A stretch of 64,000 bases of DNA. Origin: Candidatus Terasakiella magnetica (GTDB lineage Bacteria; Pseudomonadota; Alphaproteobacteria; Rhodospirillales; Terasakiellaceae). Positions 9,311 to 18,163 of this stretch are shown here, piece by piece. The translations under genes were made by a program, and so were the position numbers. The notes under the pieces are model-generated. The model saw only the letters and a list, made by a program, of their open reading frames with translations, was not told the DNA's origin and did no database searches. How positions within the stretch are numbered: the first letter of the stretch is position 1; each line of letters starts with the position of its first letter. Where the stretch lies: positions 214,100-278,099 of the forward strand of contig NZ_FLYE01000034.1 of assembly GCF_900093605.1 (NCBI RefSeq). Direction: 5' to 3'.

Positions 9311-10039
9311 ATGTCTTCTCTTAAAAATAAAACAATCCTCATAACAGGTGCCAGCAGTGGGCTGGGTGAAGCCATGGCGCGCAAGTTTGCACCCTTAGGG
9401 GCTAATCTGGTTTTAGGGGCACGTCGCCTTGATAAATTACAATCATTACGTGATGAGCTTGGTCAAAACTGTCGCGCACAGTCTTGTGATGTCACTCAAG
9501 AAGATGATGTACAGGCCTTGGCAAAGCTTGCCATGGATGAATTTGGCTCCATTGACGTGCTTATCAACAACGCGGGTGTGATGCCTTTGTCCTTTTTCAG
9601 CGAGAAGAAAGTTGAAGAATGGAACCGCATGATTGATGTGAATATTCGCGGTGTTTTGCACGGCATTGCCGCTGTGATTGACCAGATGCATGAACAAAAG
9701 TCCGGTCATATCATCAATATCGCCTCAGTTGCGGGCCATGTGGTCACCCCCACATCGGGTGTCTATGCGGCAACCAAATTTGCCGTGCGTGCCATCTCAG
9801 AAGGTTTGCGCCAAGAATCACGCGGCTATTTGCGCACCACCATCATTTCACCGGGCGCAGTCACGTCTGAGCTCACCCAATCTATCAGTAATGAAAAGAT
9901 CGCACACGGCGTGGGGAAACTTTATGAAGATGCCATTGATGCAGAAGCCATCGCCAAAGCCTGCCTGTATGCTATTGAGCAACCCGATGATGTGGATGTA
10001 AATGAAATCATCGTGCGCCCAACCAAGCAACAGCTTTAA
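9311..10039 (+). CDS. SDR-family NAD(P)-dependent oxidoreductase
   Basis: Classical short-chain dehydrogenase, 242 aa. N-terminal Rossmann motif TGASSGLGEAMA, an Arg-Arg after beta-2 (GARRLDKL) favouring NADP(H), NNAGVMPLS, the catalytic Ser in IASVAGH and Tyr-x-x-x-Lys in VYAATKFAV. Substrate unknown: it resembles the YdfG/serine 3-dehydrogenase-like group of broad specificity. The stop codon overlaps the convergent PstS-like gene's stop by 4 bp. Confidence 0.9.
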   Translation: MSSLKNKTILITGASSGLGEAMARKFAPLGANLVLGARRLDKLQSLRDELGQNCRAQSCDVTQEDDVQALAKLAMDEFGSIDVLINNAGVMPLSFFSEKKVEEWNRMIDVNIRGVLHGIAAVIDQMHEQKSGHIINIASVAGHVVTPTSGVYAATKFAVRAISEGLRQESRGYLRTTIISPGAVTSELTQSISNEKIAHGVGKLYEDAIDAEAIAKACLYAIEQPDDVDVNEIIVRPTKQQL

Positions 10040-11064
10040 TCAACAGAGAGTTTAAGTGCCCGACTTTTAAGGGCATTTCCCTGTTCATCCTGAATGGGGA
10101 TGAGTCCTTTTTCCACCAGATAACCCTCATTACCAACAGCCCCCATGCTCATAAACTCATCAACATAATCGCTGATTTGCGGCAAGGCATTGATATGTTC
10201 GTTTTTCACATAGAGAAACAACGGGCGGCTTAACGGGTAGCTTCCATCCAAAATGCTGTCAAAATCTGGTTTCACCCCTTCAACACTTAAGGATTCAATC
10301 AAGCCATTGCGCCTTTCCAAGGCGTTATAGCCCAAAACACCCAACGCATTAGGATTGTTTTTGAGGCGGCGCACGATCAAATCGTCATCTTCCCCGGCCT
10401 CAACATAAATCCCGTCTTCGCGCATTTCTCCGCATAAATGCATCTGTTTAGATGTGTCTTTTAAATCTTGATGGGCCGCAGACTGACAGCCTTTGATCAT
10501 GACTTCTTCCACAAAAACATCACGTGTTCCCGATGTGGGGGGCGGGCCAAAAACCTGAATGGTCTTATCAGGAAGGGAGCTATCAATATGAGACCATTTT
10601 GTATGGGGGTTTAACACCCATTGCCCATCAATTGGCAAGCGTTTTGCCAAGGCTTTCCATAACTGTTCGCGCGTCAGATTAAAACCTAATGAGCCCCGTG
10701 CCATAGCCATCATGATCCCGTCCCAACCGATCATGACTTCTGAAATATCTTTCACTTTATTATCTTGGCATTTGTGAATTTCCGTCACCTTCATGCGCCG
10801 CGATGCCGTCACAATATCGGGTGAATTTACCCCAATGCCCGAGCAGAACATTTTAATGCCCCCACCCGATCCGGTCGATTCCACAACAGGAGACGCTTGC
10901 CCGGTCTTGCGATGAAATTTTTCCGCCACAAAAGCAGAAAATGGAAAAACGGTTGAAGAGCCAACAATACGGATTGAGTCACGAAACTCACTATTGGCAA
11001 GTGCCAAACCACCTGTTTGAAAAGAAAGGACTGTCGCCGCAATCAGGAAAAGACTACGCATCAT
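10036..11064 (-). CDS. PstS-like periplasmic phosphate-binding protein (orphan)
   Basis: 342 aa. N-terminal signal peptide (hydrophobic stretch to about residue 23, ALANSEF), then a PBP-like fold of the PstS/SphX type: IVGSSTVFPFSAFVAE, ESTGSGGGIKMFCSG, DIVTASRRM and PPPTSGTRDVFVEE. These are phosphate-loop motifs of the family. No pstC, pstA, pstB or phoU lies nearby, so it may feed a transporter encoded elsewhere or act as a phosphate sensor. A separate gene from the signalling operon 50 bp upstream. Confidence 0.87.
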   Translation of the reverse strand: MMRSLFLIAATVLSFQTGGLALANSEFRDSIRIVGSSTVFPFSAFVAEKFHRKTGQASPVVESTGSGGGIKMFCSGIGVNSPDIVTASRRMKVTEIHKCQDNKVKDISEVMIGWDGIMMAMARGSLGFNLTREQLWKALAKRLPIDGQWVLNPHTKWSHIDSSLPDKTIQVFGPPPTSGTRDVFVEEVMIKGCQSAAHQDLKDTSKQMHLCGEMREDGIYVEAGEDDDLIVRRLKNNPNALGVLGYNALERRNGLIESLSVEGVKPDFDSILDGSYPLSRPLFLYVKNEHINALPQISDYVDEFMSMGAVGNEGYLVEKGLIPIQDEQGNALKSRALKLSVD

Positions 11065-11116
11065 AGAAATACCGAATCAAAGTAATTTTTAAGAAAATTG
11101 AATTATTGAGACGATA

Positions 11117-12190
11117 TTACTCTTCTTCGTCAGGGTGTTCTAGACGTAATGAGGTGATTTCGGGGATTATTTCAATGAAAACTGCCACTAAATGCGGATC
11201 AAAATGGCTTGCGGCATTTTCTTGTAAGAAAGAAAGCGCATTTTCTGTACTCCAAGCCTCTTTATAAGGGCGCTCAGAAGTGAGTGCATCAAACACATCA
11301 CAAATCGCCGCAATACGACCAGAAATGGGAATATCCTCACCTGATAACTGATTAGGATAACCACTCCCATCCCATTTTTCATGGTGACTTGCCGCAATTT
11401 CACGCGCCATGGAGAGCATTTCACTATCAAAGCTACCGATGATATCCATGCCGATTTCCACATGTTTATTCATCACATGACGTTCTTCATCACTCAGGCG
11501 CGCAGGCTTGAGCAAGATATTATCCGGTATACCAATTTTCCCCACATCATGCATGGGGCTAGCTTGTAAAATCAGCTCTGCAAAAGCCTCCCCCAAACCT
11601 GCTTTTAAGGCGAGCAATTTACAGCTTTTACTCATACGCACCACATGGGCACCCGTTTCATTATCGCGATACTCACCCGCACGCCCTAAACGGCGCACCA
11701 CTTCTAACTGGGTTTCATGTAGTTCTTTAGTGCGTTTTTGCACTTCTGTTTCCAACACATCCGCGCGCACACGCTGGTTATTATAAAAAACCCGTGTTTC
11801 CAATAAATTGCGGATACGTTGAAAGACTTCCCATGGCTGAAATGGTTTGGTGAGAAAATCACGCGCGCCTGCTGCTAAGGCATTTTTATGGGTTTCAATA
11901 TCGGTTTGGGCGGTCAGAACCAGAATGGGCAGATAATCATCATCCCCCACCACCTCTTTTAAGGCGCCCATTACCTCAATACCATCCATATACGGCATAC
12001 GGATATCAAGCAAAATCATATCGATCTGCTTGCTTTGATAAAGGCCAACGACTTCGCGTGAATCCGTTGTTGAGATGACATTATCAAAGCCTTCTTCTTC
12101 AAGAAGCTGTTCAAGCAACAAGACATTGACGGGTTTATCATCCACCACCAAAATACAACATTCTGATATTTTCTTTTCCATGTCAGTCAT
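11117..12190 (-). CDS. Response regulator with HD-GYP phosphodiesterase domain
   Basis: 357 aa. REC domain (about 10-130) with phosphoacceptor Asp62 (LLDIRMP) and Lys115 (TKPF), a short coiled linker, then an HD-GYP domain with His214-Asp215 (PMHDVGKIGIPD) and HHEKWDGSGYP (GYP at 277-279). RpfG-type domains hydrolyse cyclic di-GMP. The start overlaps the end of the upstream histidine kinase by 8 bp, so this is almost certainly its output partner. Cytoplasmic. Confidence 0.95.
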   Translation of the reverse strand: MTDMEKKISECCILVVDDKPVNVLLLEQLLEEEGFDNVISTTDSREVVGLYQSKQIDMILLDIRMPYMDGIEVMGALKEVVGDDDYLPILVLTAQTDIETHKNALAAGARDFLTKPFQPWEVFQRIRNLLETRVFYNNQRVRADVLETEVQKRTKELHETQLEVVRRLGRAGEYRDNETGAHVVRMSKSCKLLALKAGLGEAFAELILQASPMHDVGKIGIPDNILLKPARLSDEERHVMNKHVEIGMDIIGSFDSEMLSMAREIAASHHEKWDGSGYPNQLSGEDIPISGRIAAICDVFDALTSERPYKEAWSTENALSFLQENAASHFDPHLVAVFIEIIPEITSLRLEHPDEEE

Positions 12191-14516
12191 GTGTGGTGGC
12201 CCAAAGTTGCGTTAATTTTTTTCTAAATTCTCTCAGGTCAATCGGTTTGAAAAGATATTCATCAAACCCGGCAGCCATCGCGCGCCCTATTGTTGCCTGA
12301 GACTTATCCGCGCTCAAGGCGAAAATAGGAGTTGAATTCATATTAGGTAATTGACGTATAGCCTTACACAGCTCTATCCCGTCCATATCATCAATATTTA
12401 TATCCAGCACAATCAAATCCGGTGCTGTATCTCGTGCTATTTCAAGACCGCTTTTGCCCGTGTTGGTGACCACCATATCCAGATTATTCACCATGCTGGC
12501 AAATTGGGTCATCACATCACGGTTTTCATTATTATCATCGACAAATAAAACTTTGCGCACTTCATTAAGCTCAGACTGTTTTACATCGGCCTCAACGGCT
12601 ACTTTTTCCGTTTCTGTGGCAATGGGCATTCTCACCCAGAACGTGCTACCTTCATCAACAATACTGTCAAAACCAATGGTCCCGCCCATGGCCTCAACCA
12701 ATTGCTTAGTCAGCGTGAGGCCAATGCCTGTGCCTTCAATTTGTGAGTTTTCTGCACCCAAACGGTTAAAGGGCATAAAAATCTGATCTTTTTGTTCTGC
12801 ACGAATACCCGGCCCGTCATCACTCACTCTAAACTCAACCCAATGTTCATCCACTTGATGGGCTTCAAATTTAACAAACCCGCCAAGCTCATTATATTTA
12901 ATGGCATTAGACAGAATATTGAGCAGGATTTGTTTTAAGCGCGTGCGATCCACCCACAAAGAAATATCCAGTGCCCCGTTAAGATGAAGATCAATGTCTT
13001 TATCTTTTGCCAAGGACTCGCTGATATCAAAACATTCTTCCATCAAGGAAGCCATATCAACAGGCTCAAGGGAAAGGTTTAAGCGCCCGGCTTCAATACG
13101 TGCCAGATCAAGCACCTCGTTAATCAGGTCCATCAGGTGATTACCCGCTGCCACAATCTGGCCGACCTGACTTTTCTGGCGCTCCACAAGCGGGTTTTTA
13201 CCACTCATGCCTAAGAGCTGGGCAAAGCCAAGAATGGCGTTCAACGGAGTGCGAAGCTCATGGCTCATGCGCGAAAGAAATTCAGATTTCGCTTGGTTTG
13301 CATCATCGGCAGCATGGCGGGCGCGCTCTAGCTCTTTTTCGCGCCTTTTCTTCTCACTCACATCATGAATAACGCCAACCATACGTACCGCACGGCCTTC
13401 GGTATTGCGCACCACATCGCCTTGTTCATGGACCCAGCGCACCGTCCCATCGGGCCAAAGCACACGATGCTCACAATCAAAATGTTCGCCTTTTTTGAAA
13501 CATTTGATGAAAGCCTGATAGACATAATCACAATCTTCAGGATGGACCCAATCGCGAAAACGCTGCGTGCGCTCTTCAACCCCATCATTGATTATTCCCA
13601 ATAAAGGGAAAACCTGATCGGACCAAAAAAGTTTATCCTCTTCAATATGCCAGTCCCATGTACCGATTTTGGCAAATTGCTGGCTCATACGCAGGCGTTC
13701 TTGGCTACGCTTTAAGGCATTTTCGGCGCGCACCCGCTTAGAAATATCACGTACCGCCCCAACAAAATATTTACCATCAGGCAGGTTCAGCTCTGAAACA
13801 GACAAGCTCATCTCAAAGGTCTCACCGTCTGAACGCCGCCCCCTTACCACACGCCCCGTGCCAATAATGTTGGCTTCAGCTGTTTGATGGTATTTTGCTA
13901 AATAATCATCATGTTTGGAGGCAAAAGGCTCTGGCATTAACATTTTAATGTTGCGACCAATAACATGTAGGGCCTGATAGCCAAACATATTCTCAGCAGC
14001 ATTGTTCATATCTTTAACGATTCCCTTGGAATCGATGGTGATAATACCTTCAAGGACAGTCTCAAAAATTGCACGGTGTCGCAGTTCACTTTCGCGCAAA
14101 GAACGTTCTGTCGCTTTATATTCTGTAATATCGCTGAGATAGCCAACCAGCCCGTCAAAACTCCCATCGGAGCTTTGCAAGGTGCGCACATCATCCATCA
14201 CCCAGATATACTCGCCATCTTTTTTGCGCAGGCGGTATTCATGGATCTGGTGACCATGATCAAATAGGGATTGAATATCACTTAAGACATACTGTTGGTC
14301 ATCGGGATGGATGATCTCCATCCTGAAAACAGAATTATCAATAAAATCTTCAGGTGCCCAGCCCGTTAGGTCAGTGATATTGGGGCTGATATAATCAATG
14401 CCATAGTCCCAATATTCCTGACAGTGATACATCACTGCCGGACCACGTTCCAAAATGGAACGGATTTTACGATCACTTTGACCTTGTGCGTTTTTATCAG
14501 GCACTTGTTCAGCCAA
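12183..14516 (-). CDS. PAS-rich hybrid sensor histidine kinase
   Basis: 777 aa, no membrane segments. Three PAS domains (about 25-135, 145-265, 280-400), the second resembling FixL/sensory-box PAS. Then HisKA with His419 (SHELRTPLNAILGF), HATPase_c (GPGIRAEQ, GTGIGLTLTKQLVEAMGG) and a C-terminal REC domain (VLFVDDNNENRD, VLDINIDDMDG, FKPIDL). It overlaps the REC-HD-GYP gene by 8 bp, forming a phosphorelay likely to control c-di-GMP breakdown. The signal is unknown: no haem- or flavin-binding signature could be assigned by eye. Confidence 0.95.
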   Translation of the reverse strand: MAEQVPDKNAQGQSDRKIRSILERGPAVMYHCQEYWDYGIDYISPNITDLTGWAPEDFIDNSVFRMEIIHPDDQQYVLSDIQSLFDHGHQIHEYRLRKKDGEYIWVMDDVRTLQSSDGSFDGLVGYLSDITEYKATERSLRESELRHRAIFETVLEGIITIDSKGIVKDMNNAAENMFGYQALHVIGRNIKMLMPEPFASKHDDYLAKYHQTAEANIIGTGRVVRGRRSDGETFEMSLSVSELNLPDGKYFVGAVRDISKRVRAENALKRSQERLRMSQQFAKIGTWDWHIEEDKLFWSDQVFPLLGIINDGVEERTQRFRDWVHPEDCDYVYQAFIKCFKKGEHFDCEHRVLWPDGTVRWVHEQGDVVRNTEGRAVRMVGVIHDVSEKKRREKELERARHAADDANQAKSEFLSRMSHELRTPLNAILGFAQLLGMSGKNPLVERQKSQVGQIVAAGNHLMDLINEVLDLARIEAGRLNLSLEPVDMASLMEECFDISESLAKDKDIDLHLNGALDISLWVDRTRLKQILLNILSNAIKYNELGGFVKFEAHQVDEHWVEFRVSDDGPGIRAEQKDQIFMPFNRLGAENSQIEGTGIGLTLTKQLVEAMGGTIGFDSIVDEGSTFWVRMPIATETEKVAVEADVKQSELNEVRKVLFVDDNNENRDVMTQFASMVNNLDMVVTNTGKSGLEIARDTAPDLIVLDINIDDMDGIELCKAIRQLPNMNSTPIFALSADKSQATIGRAMAAGFDEYLFKPIDLREFRKKLTQLWATTHD

Positions 14517-14570
14517 TTCAGATTATTCCTACCAATAACGCGATTATAGGTGGAATCTGAAAATAATTAC

Positions 14571-14595
14571 AATCCCCCATGTGAAATAGGGGATT
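14571..14595 (-). terminator. Possible terminator after moaB
   Basis: 7-bp stem aatcccc / ggggatt with an 11-base loop. On the minus strand it is followed by gtaattatttt. Weak, but the only candidate between moaB and the kinase operon. Confidence 0.45.
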
Positions 14596-14608
14596 TTAGA
14601 TCAATCGT

Positions 14609-15145
14609 TTATGCTAAATGCTCATTCAGGCGTGGCATAAGTTCCACAAAGTTACATGGGCGTGTGCGTGCATCGAGCTGATGAACCAAAATGTCATCCC
14701 ACGCATCTTTCACAGCCCCGCTTGAACCGGGAAGGGCAAACATATAGGTCGCATTGACCAAACCCGCCATGGCGCGGGACTGAATGGTGGATGTTTTGAT
14801 CTTTTGATAAGATAACATGCGGAAAATTTCGCCAAAACCGGGGATTTCTTTTTCAATCACCATACGAAAAGCTTCTGGTGTCACATCACGTCCTGTCACC
14901 CCTGTGCCACCTGTCGTGATAACCACATCAATCTCAGGATTATCAGACCATGTGCGCAACTGTTCTGCCAGCTCGTTACAATCATCTTTCATGATCAAAC
15001 GTTCATAGACTTTATGGTTTGCACCTTCAATGCGCGCGGCCAACGTATCGCCGGATTTGTCATTTTCAAATGTGCGTGTGTCTGAAACGGTGATGATTGC
15101 AATGTTAAGCGAAAGGAACTCGCGTTCCCCATGGATTTGAGACAT
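14609..15145 (-). CDS. moaB: Molybdenum cofactor biosynthesis protein B
   Basis: MoaB/MogA-like fold that adenylylates molybdopterin during molybdenum cofactor synthesis. 178 aa. Motifs: IITVSDTRTFENDKSGD, VVITTGGTGVTGRDVTPEA and FALPGSSGAVKDAWDDI. AGGA lies seven bases before the ATG. It follows the lytic transglycosylase gene by 12 bp on the same strand. The pairing looks like conserved synteny rather than shared function. Confidence 0.95.
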   Translation of the reverse strand: MSQIHGEREFLSLNIAIITVSDTRTFENDKSGDTLAARIEGANHKVYERLIMKDDCNELAEQLRTWSDNPEIDVVITTGGTGVTGRDVTPEAFRMVIEKEIPGFGEIFRMLSYQKIKTSTIQSRAMAGLVNATYMFALPGSSGAVKDAWDDILVHQLDARTRPCNFVELMPRLNEHLA

Positions 15146-15157
15146 GAGATTATCCTG

Positions 15158-16957
15158 TTATTTTTTTGCCATCTCGATAGAAGATGCATCTTGTCCTTTA
15201 TAGATCGGCCATGAACCAGATGCAATTGCGTCTAAAGTCGGAACCTCTTGGCCCATACGGTCGCGATAAATCCAGAAATTGGTCAAGACACGCTCAATAA
15301 AGATACGGGTTTCGCGCGAAGGAATACTTTCAATAAATAAAAGCGGATCATCTTGGTACTTCACCCCGCGCTTCCATTTATTGAGGTTCCCCGGTCCGCC
15401 ATTCCACGCGGCTGTCATTTGAAACAGATCGCCATTAATGGCATTTTCATTGAGCAACATATTGATATAGCGCTGACCAAGGCTGATGTTGGTTTCCGGC
15501 TCAAACAGTTTCTTGCTCCAACGCATGCGGCGATCGCGTGCCACAAAGCTGGCTGTGCCGGGCATCAATTGCATCAGGCCTTTGGCCCCGGCATAGGATT
15601 TTGCCTTGGGGTTAAAACCTGATTCTTGGCGCATCAAAGCAAAGATCAACGCACGATCCACTTTATAGCCCACTTTAGGCTGCCATTTTGGCATGGGATA
15701 AAGCGCTGCATCAGGAACGTTGTGCCCTTTGCGCGCCAATTGTGAGGCCAAACGCATGGAAAAAGACGGCATGTTACTACGCATCGCCACATTTAACATG
15801 GCAACACGGGCTTCATCATCGGCCTTTGAATAAGATTTGCGAAATTCTTTTTCCGCCATCTCATCTTGGCCAACCTGCAATAAAGCCAGTGCACGACGCC
15901 CAGAGCGCTGTGTTTTCAATGTAGAAAGCGCATCATGGTTCAGGTCTGGCATATGCCAATTAAAGACGGTTTCATAACCTAATGAACGGTTTGCCAACTG
16001 CCCATAAAAGGTGCGTGGATAGCTTGCGGCTTTTTTAAGCCAGTCATTAACCTGTTGGGGTTTGCGCTCTAATAAATAAGAACGTGCCGCCCAATAAGCC
16101 CCCGCAGACATCATCCAGTCAGAAGAATAACCAGATTGTGTAACTTTTTCAAAATGGCTGGCTGCTTGTTGTAATTTACCCATGCGCCACGAGGCCAAAC
16201 CCGCAATCCAATGGGCTGTGGGGATATATTTGCCAGAACGTTTCACCGCTTTAAGTGACCATTCATAGGCCCATTTATCCAGACCATCAGCGTAATAGCC
16301 CGCCGCCAGCCATGTGCGCGCCTGATCAATTTGACCCCGGTGCAGCAATTGATGAACTTCTTTAGTGCGCAACAAGCGCTTAACCGATTTGGTCCAGCCT
16401 TTTCGCGTATAATAACGCATCTTGCGGGTATAGCCTGCCGCCTTGCGCGCCTTGGCTTTACTTAAGCGTTTGCGTGGAGAATAAACTTTTGTCGCATGAC
16501 CTGTGGCATCATAACCCGACCCACTAAGATATCGCCCCGTTGGAGCTTGCGGGTTCAGCGCATTTTTAGGGCGGCGTTTTTTTGCCAGTTTATAAATCTG
16601 TTTTGCTTGGGGGTGATCGTGATATTTCGCCAACCATTTGCGCAATTCTTTATAGCGCGAACGATATTTCGTGGGATGGAGATAACGCTGGGCAAGCACA
16701 TGGCCCATCAAGGTACGATCGGTGATTTTTGCAATCAGCTTGTCCGCTTTTTTCCAGTTCCCGCTTTCCTGCAAAGCAAAAACATCCTGATAAAGCGACA
16801 GGTTTTGATCGTCTAATTGGGCAACCACATCCAATTTATGAACTGCATCTTCTTCTAATGCAGCCAGTTGAATGTTGGACTCGCCCGCAAATGCAGTGGC
16901 GAAAACACCCATGGTCAGGCCGAATGCAACAACGGCGTCTTTAAGTTTGAATACCAT
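15158..16957 (-). CDS. Soluble lytic murein transglycosylase (Slt70-like)
   Basis: Periplasmic enzyme that cleaves peptidoglycan glycan strands to 1,6-anhydro products. I used the ATG at 16957 (599 aa), because it places a signal peptide (MVFKLKDAVVAFG, hydrophobic to ATAFAGES) at the N-terminus. An upstream in-frame ATG at 16987 would add ten residues before it. The central part is an alpha-helical superhelix, and the C-terminal GH23 domain carries catalytic Glu445 (RQESGFNPKA) and GAKGLMQLMPGTA. Operon-like with moaB. Confidence 0.93.
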   Translation of the reverse strand: MVFKLKDAVVAFGLTMGVFATAFAGESNIQLAALEEDAVHKLDVVAQLDDQNLSLYQDVFALQESGNWKKADKLIAKITDRTLMGHVLAQRYLHPTKYRSRYKELRKWLAKYHDHPQAKQIYKLAKKRRPKNALNPQAPTGRYLSGSGYDATGHATKVYSPRKRLSKAKARKAAGYTRKMRYYTRKGWTKSVKRLLRTKEVHQLLHRGQIDQARTWLAAGYYADGLDKWAYEWSLKAVKRSGKYIPTAHWIAGLASWRMGKLQQAASHFEKVTQSGYSSDWMMSAGAYWAARSYLLERKPQQVNDWLKKAASYPRTFYGQLANRSLGYETVFNWHMPDLNHDALSTLKTQRSGRRALALLQVGQDEMAEKEFRKSYSKADDEARVAMLNVAMRSNMPSFSMRLASQLARKGHNVPDAALYPMPKWQPKVGYKVDRALIFALMRQESGFNPKAKSYAGAKGLMQLMPGTASFVARDRRMRWSKKLFEPETNISLGQRYINMLLNENAINGDLFQMTAAWNGGPGNLNKWKRGVKYQDDPLLFIESIPSRETRIFIERVLTNFWIYRDRMGQEVPTLDAIASGSWPIYKGQDASSIEMAKK

Positions 16958-17108
16958 ATCTATTAAACGAATATCACAAAAACACAATATATTGTTATGT
17001 TGAGGAAATTCTGATAACCTTTTGATTTTAAAGGATGAAGTGATTGCCCTTAGCTATAAGGCACCAACCTAATATATTTTTACTAAAATCGCAAGATTCT
17101 GCGAAAAA

Positions 17109-18017
17109 TTAAAGTGTTTCCAGTTTTTCCACAATGGACAGCAAATCCCCCCATGCACGGCGTTTTTGTGCAGGTGAGCGCAATAAATAGGCCGGATGGA
17201 AAAGAGCTGTGGCTTGGGCCGGACGTGATAGGCCCGGTGTGGCATGGGTAAACCAGCGCCCGCGCAGGCGTGAAATCCCTTCATGATGACCCAATACCGC
17301 CTTGGCCGCCGCCCCGCCCAAAAGCACGATCATTTTCGGGTCCACCAATTCGATATGGCGCTCCAAAAATGGCAGGCAAACGGCAATTTCGCTTAAGGTC
17401 GGATTGCGATTTCCCGGTGGACGCCAAAACAAAACATTGGTGATATAGACATTGGAGCGATCCCCCAATTTTTCTTCCAAGCCACAAGACTGCAACATTT
17501 GGTCAAACAACTTGCCATTATCGCCTGCAAAAGGCACCCCTTGGCGATCTTCATCTGTGGCAGGGGCCTCGCCAATAAACATAATGTCGGCCTTGGGATT
17601 TCCATCGGCAAACACCGTATTCATGGCGGTTTTTTTCAAATGACAGCCTTCAAAAGATAAAACAGCCTCGCGCAACTGCTCCACATTCTTGGCATTTTGA
17701 GCAAGCTCAACGGCCATATGGACCATTTCGTCTGTGGCCTGTACCTGTTGGGCTGGCCCATTGGGTTGCGTTTTAGGTTTAGGCGAGAGTGACGCAGCAC
17801 CTTGTGAAGGCGCTTGTTGTGGCGCCTGTCTGTTTGTTTGAGGGGCCTGTTGTTGAGCCTGAGCAGCTTTTTTAGCCTCCAACATCTGTGCAGACACAGC
17901 ATATCGATCAACGGATTCGCTGGTGATACATTCGTCCACCCCCATCTCCACATACCATTTTAGCAGGGCTTCGGGGTTCATTGGATCGTCAAAAGTCGTG
18001 TCTGAGTGCTGGTTCAT
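17109..18017 (-). CDS. Uracil-DNA glycosylase, family 4-like
   Basis: Removes uracil from DNA. 302 aa from ATG 18017. An upstream frame to 18134 exists but its translation looks non-coding. The N-terminus (about 1-110) is Gln/Pro/Ala-rich and probably disordered. The catalytic domain has FIGEAPATDEDRQGVPFAG, NVLFWRPPGNRNP and LFHPAYLLRSP. Canonical family 4 enzymes have a Cys-x2-Cys pair of Fe-S ligands, but here only one Cys is seen (EGCHLKKTA), as in the alphaproteobacterial subgroup. Divergent from the ETF-QO gene. Confidence 0.9.
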   Translation of the reverse strand: MNQHSDTTFDDPMNPEALLKWYVEMGVDECITSESVDRYAVSAQMLEAKKAAQAQQQAPQTNRQAPQQAPSQGAASLSPKPKTQPNGPAQQVQATDEMVHMAVELAQNAKNVEQLREAVLSFEGCHLKKTAMNTVFADGNPKADIMFIGEAPATDEDRQGVPFAGDNGKLFDQMLQSCGLEEKLGDRSNVYITNVLFWRPPGNRNPTLSEIAVCLPFLERHIELVDPKMIVLLGGAAAKAVLGHHEGISRLRGRWFTHATPGLSRPAQATALFHPAYLLRSPAQKRRAWGDLLSIVEKLETL

Positions 18018-18163
18018 AGAAGAATACCTAGCAAAAATAACAATAATTGAACAGAAAGGTTCACAAGTTTGTGCATTTTTTCTATGTTCGCCTGCAGAAA
18101 AGTGGTAATAATGTTCGCAAATAGAACTGTTCACTATGTAAACATTTTGGAAGGACCCTGACT
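18018..18163. promoter_or_regulatory. Divergent promoter region between udg and ETF-QO genes
   Basis: 146 bp holding both promoters. It contains two GAAC/GTTC inverted repeats: tgaac-agaaag-gttca (18048-18063) and gaac-t-gttc (18124-18132). These words are the half-sites of alphaproteobacterial LexA boxes (GTTC-N7-GTTC), but neither has that direct-repeat spacing, so an SOS site is not established. Confidence 0.4.

Noticed and set aside
17109..18134. Longer start for the uracil-DNA glycosylase at 18134
   Set aside because: The extra 39 residues are unlike the family and cover the divergent promoter region; ATG 18017 gives a normal N-terminus.
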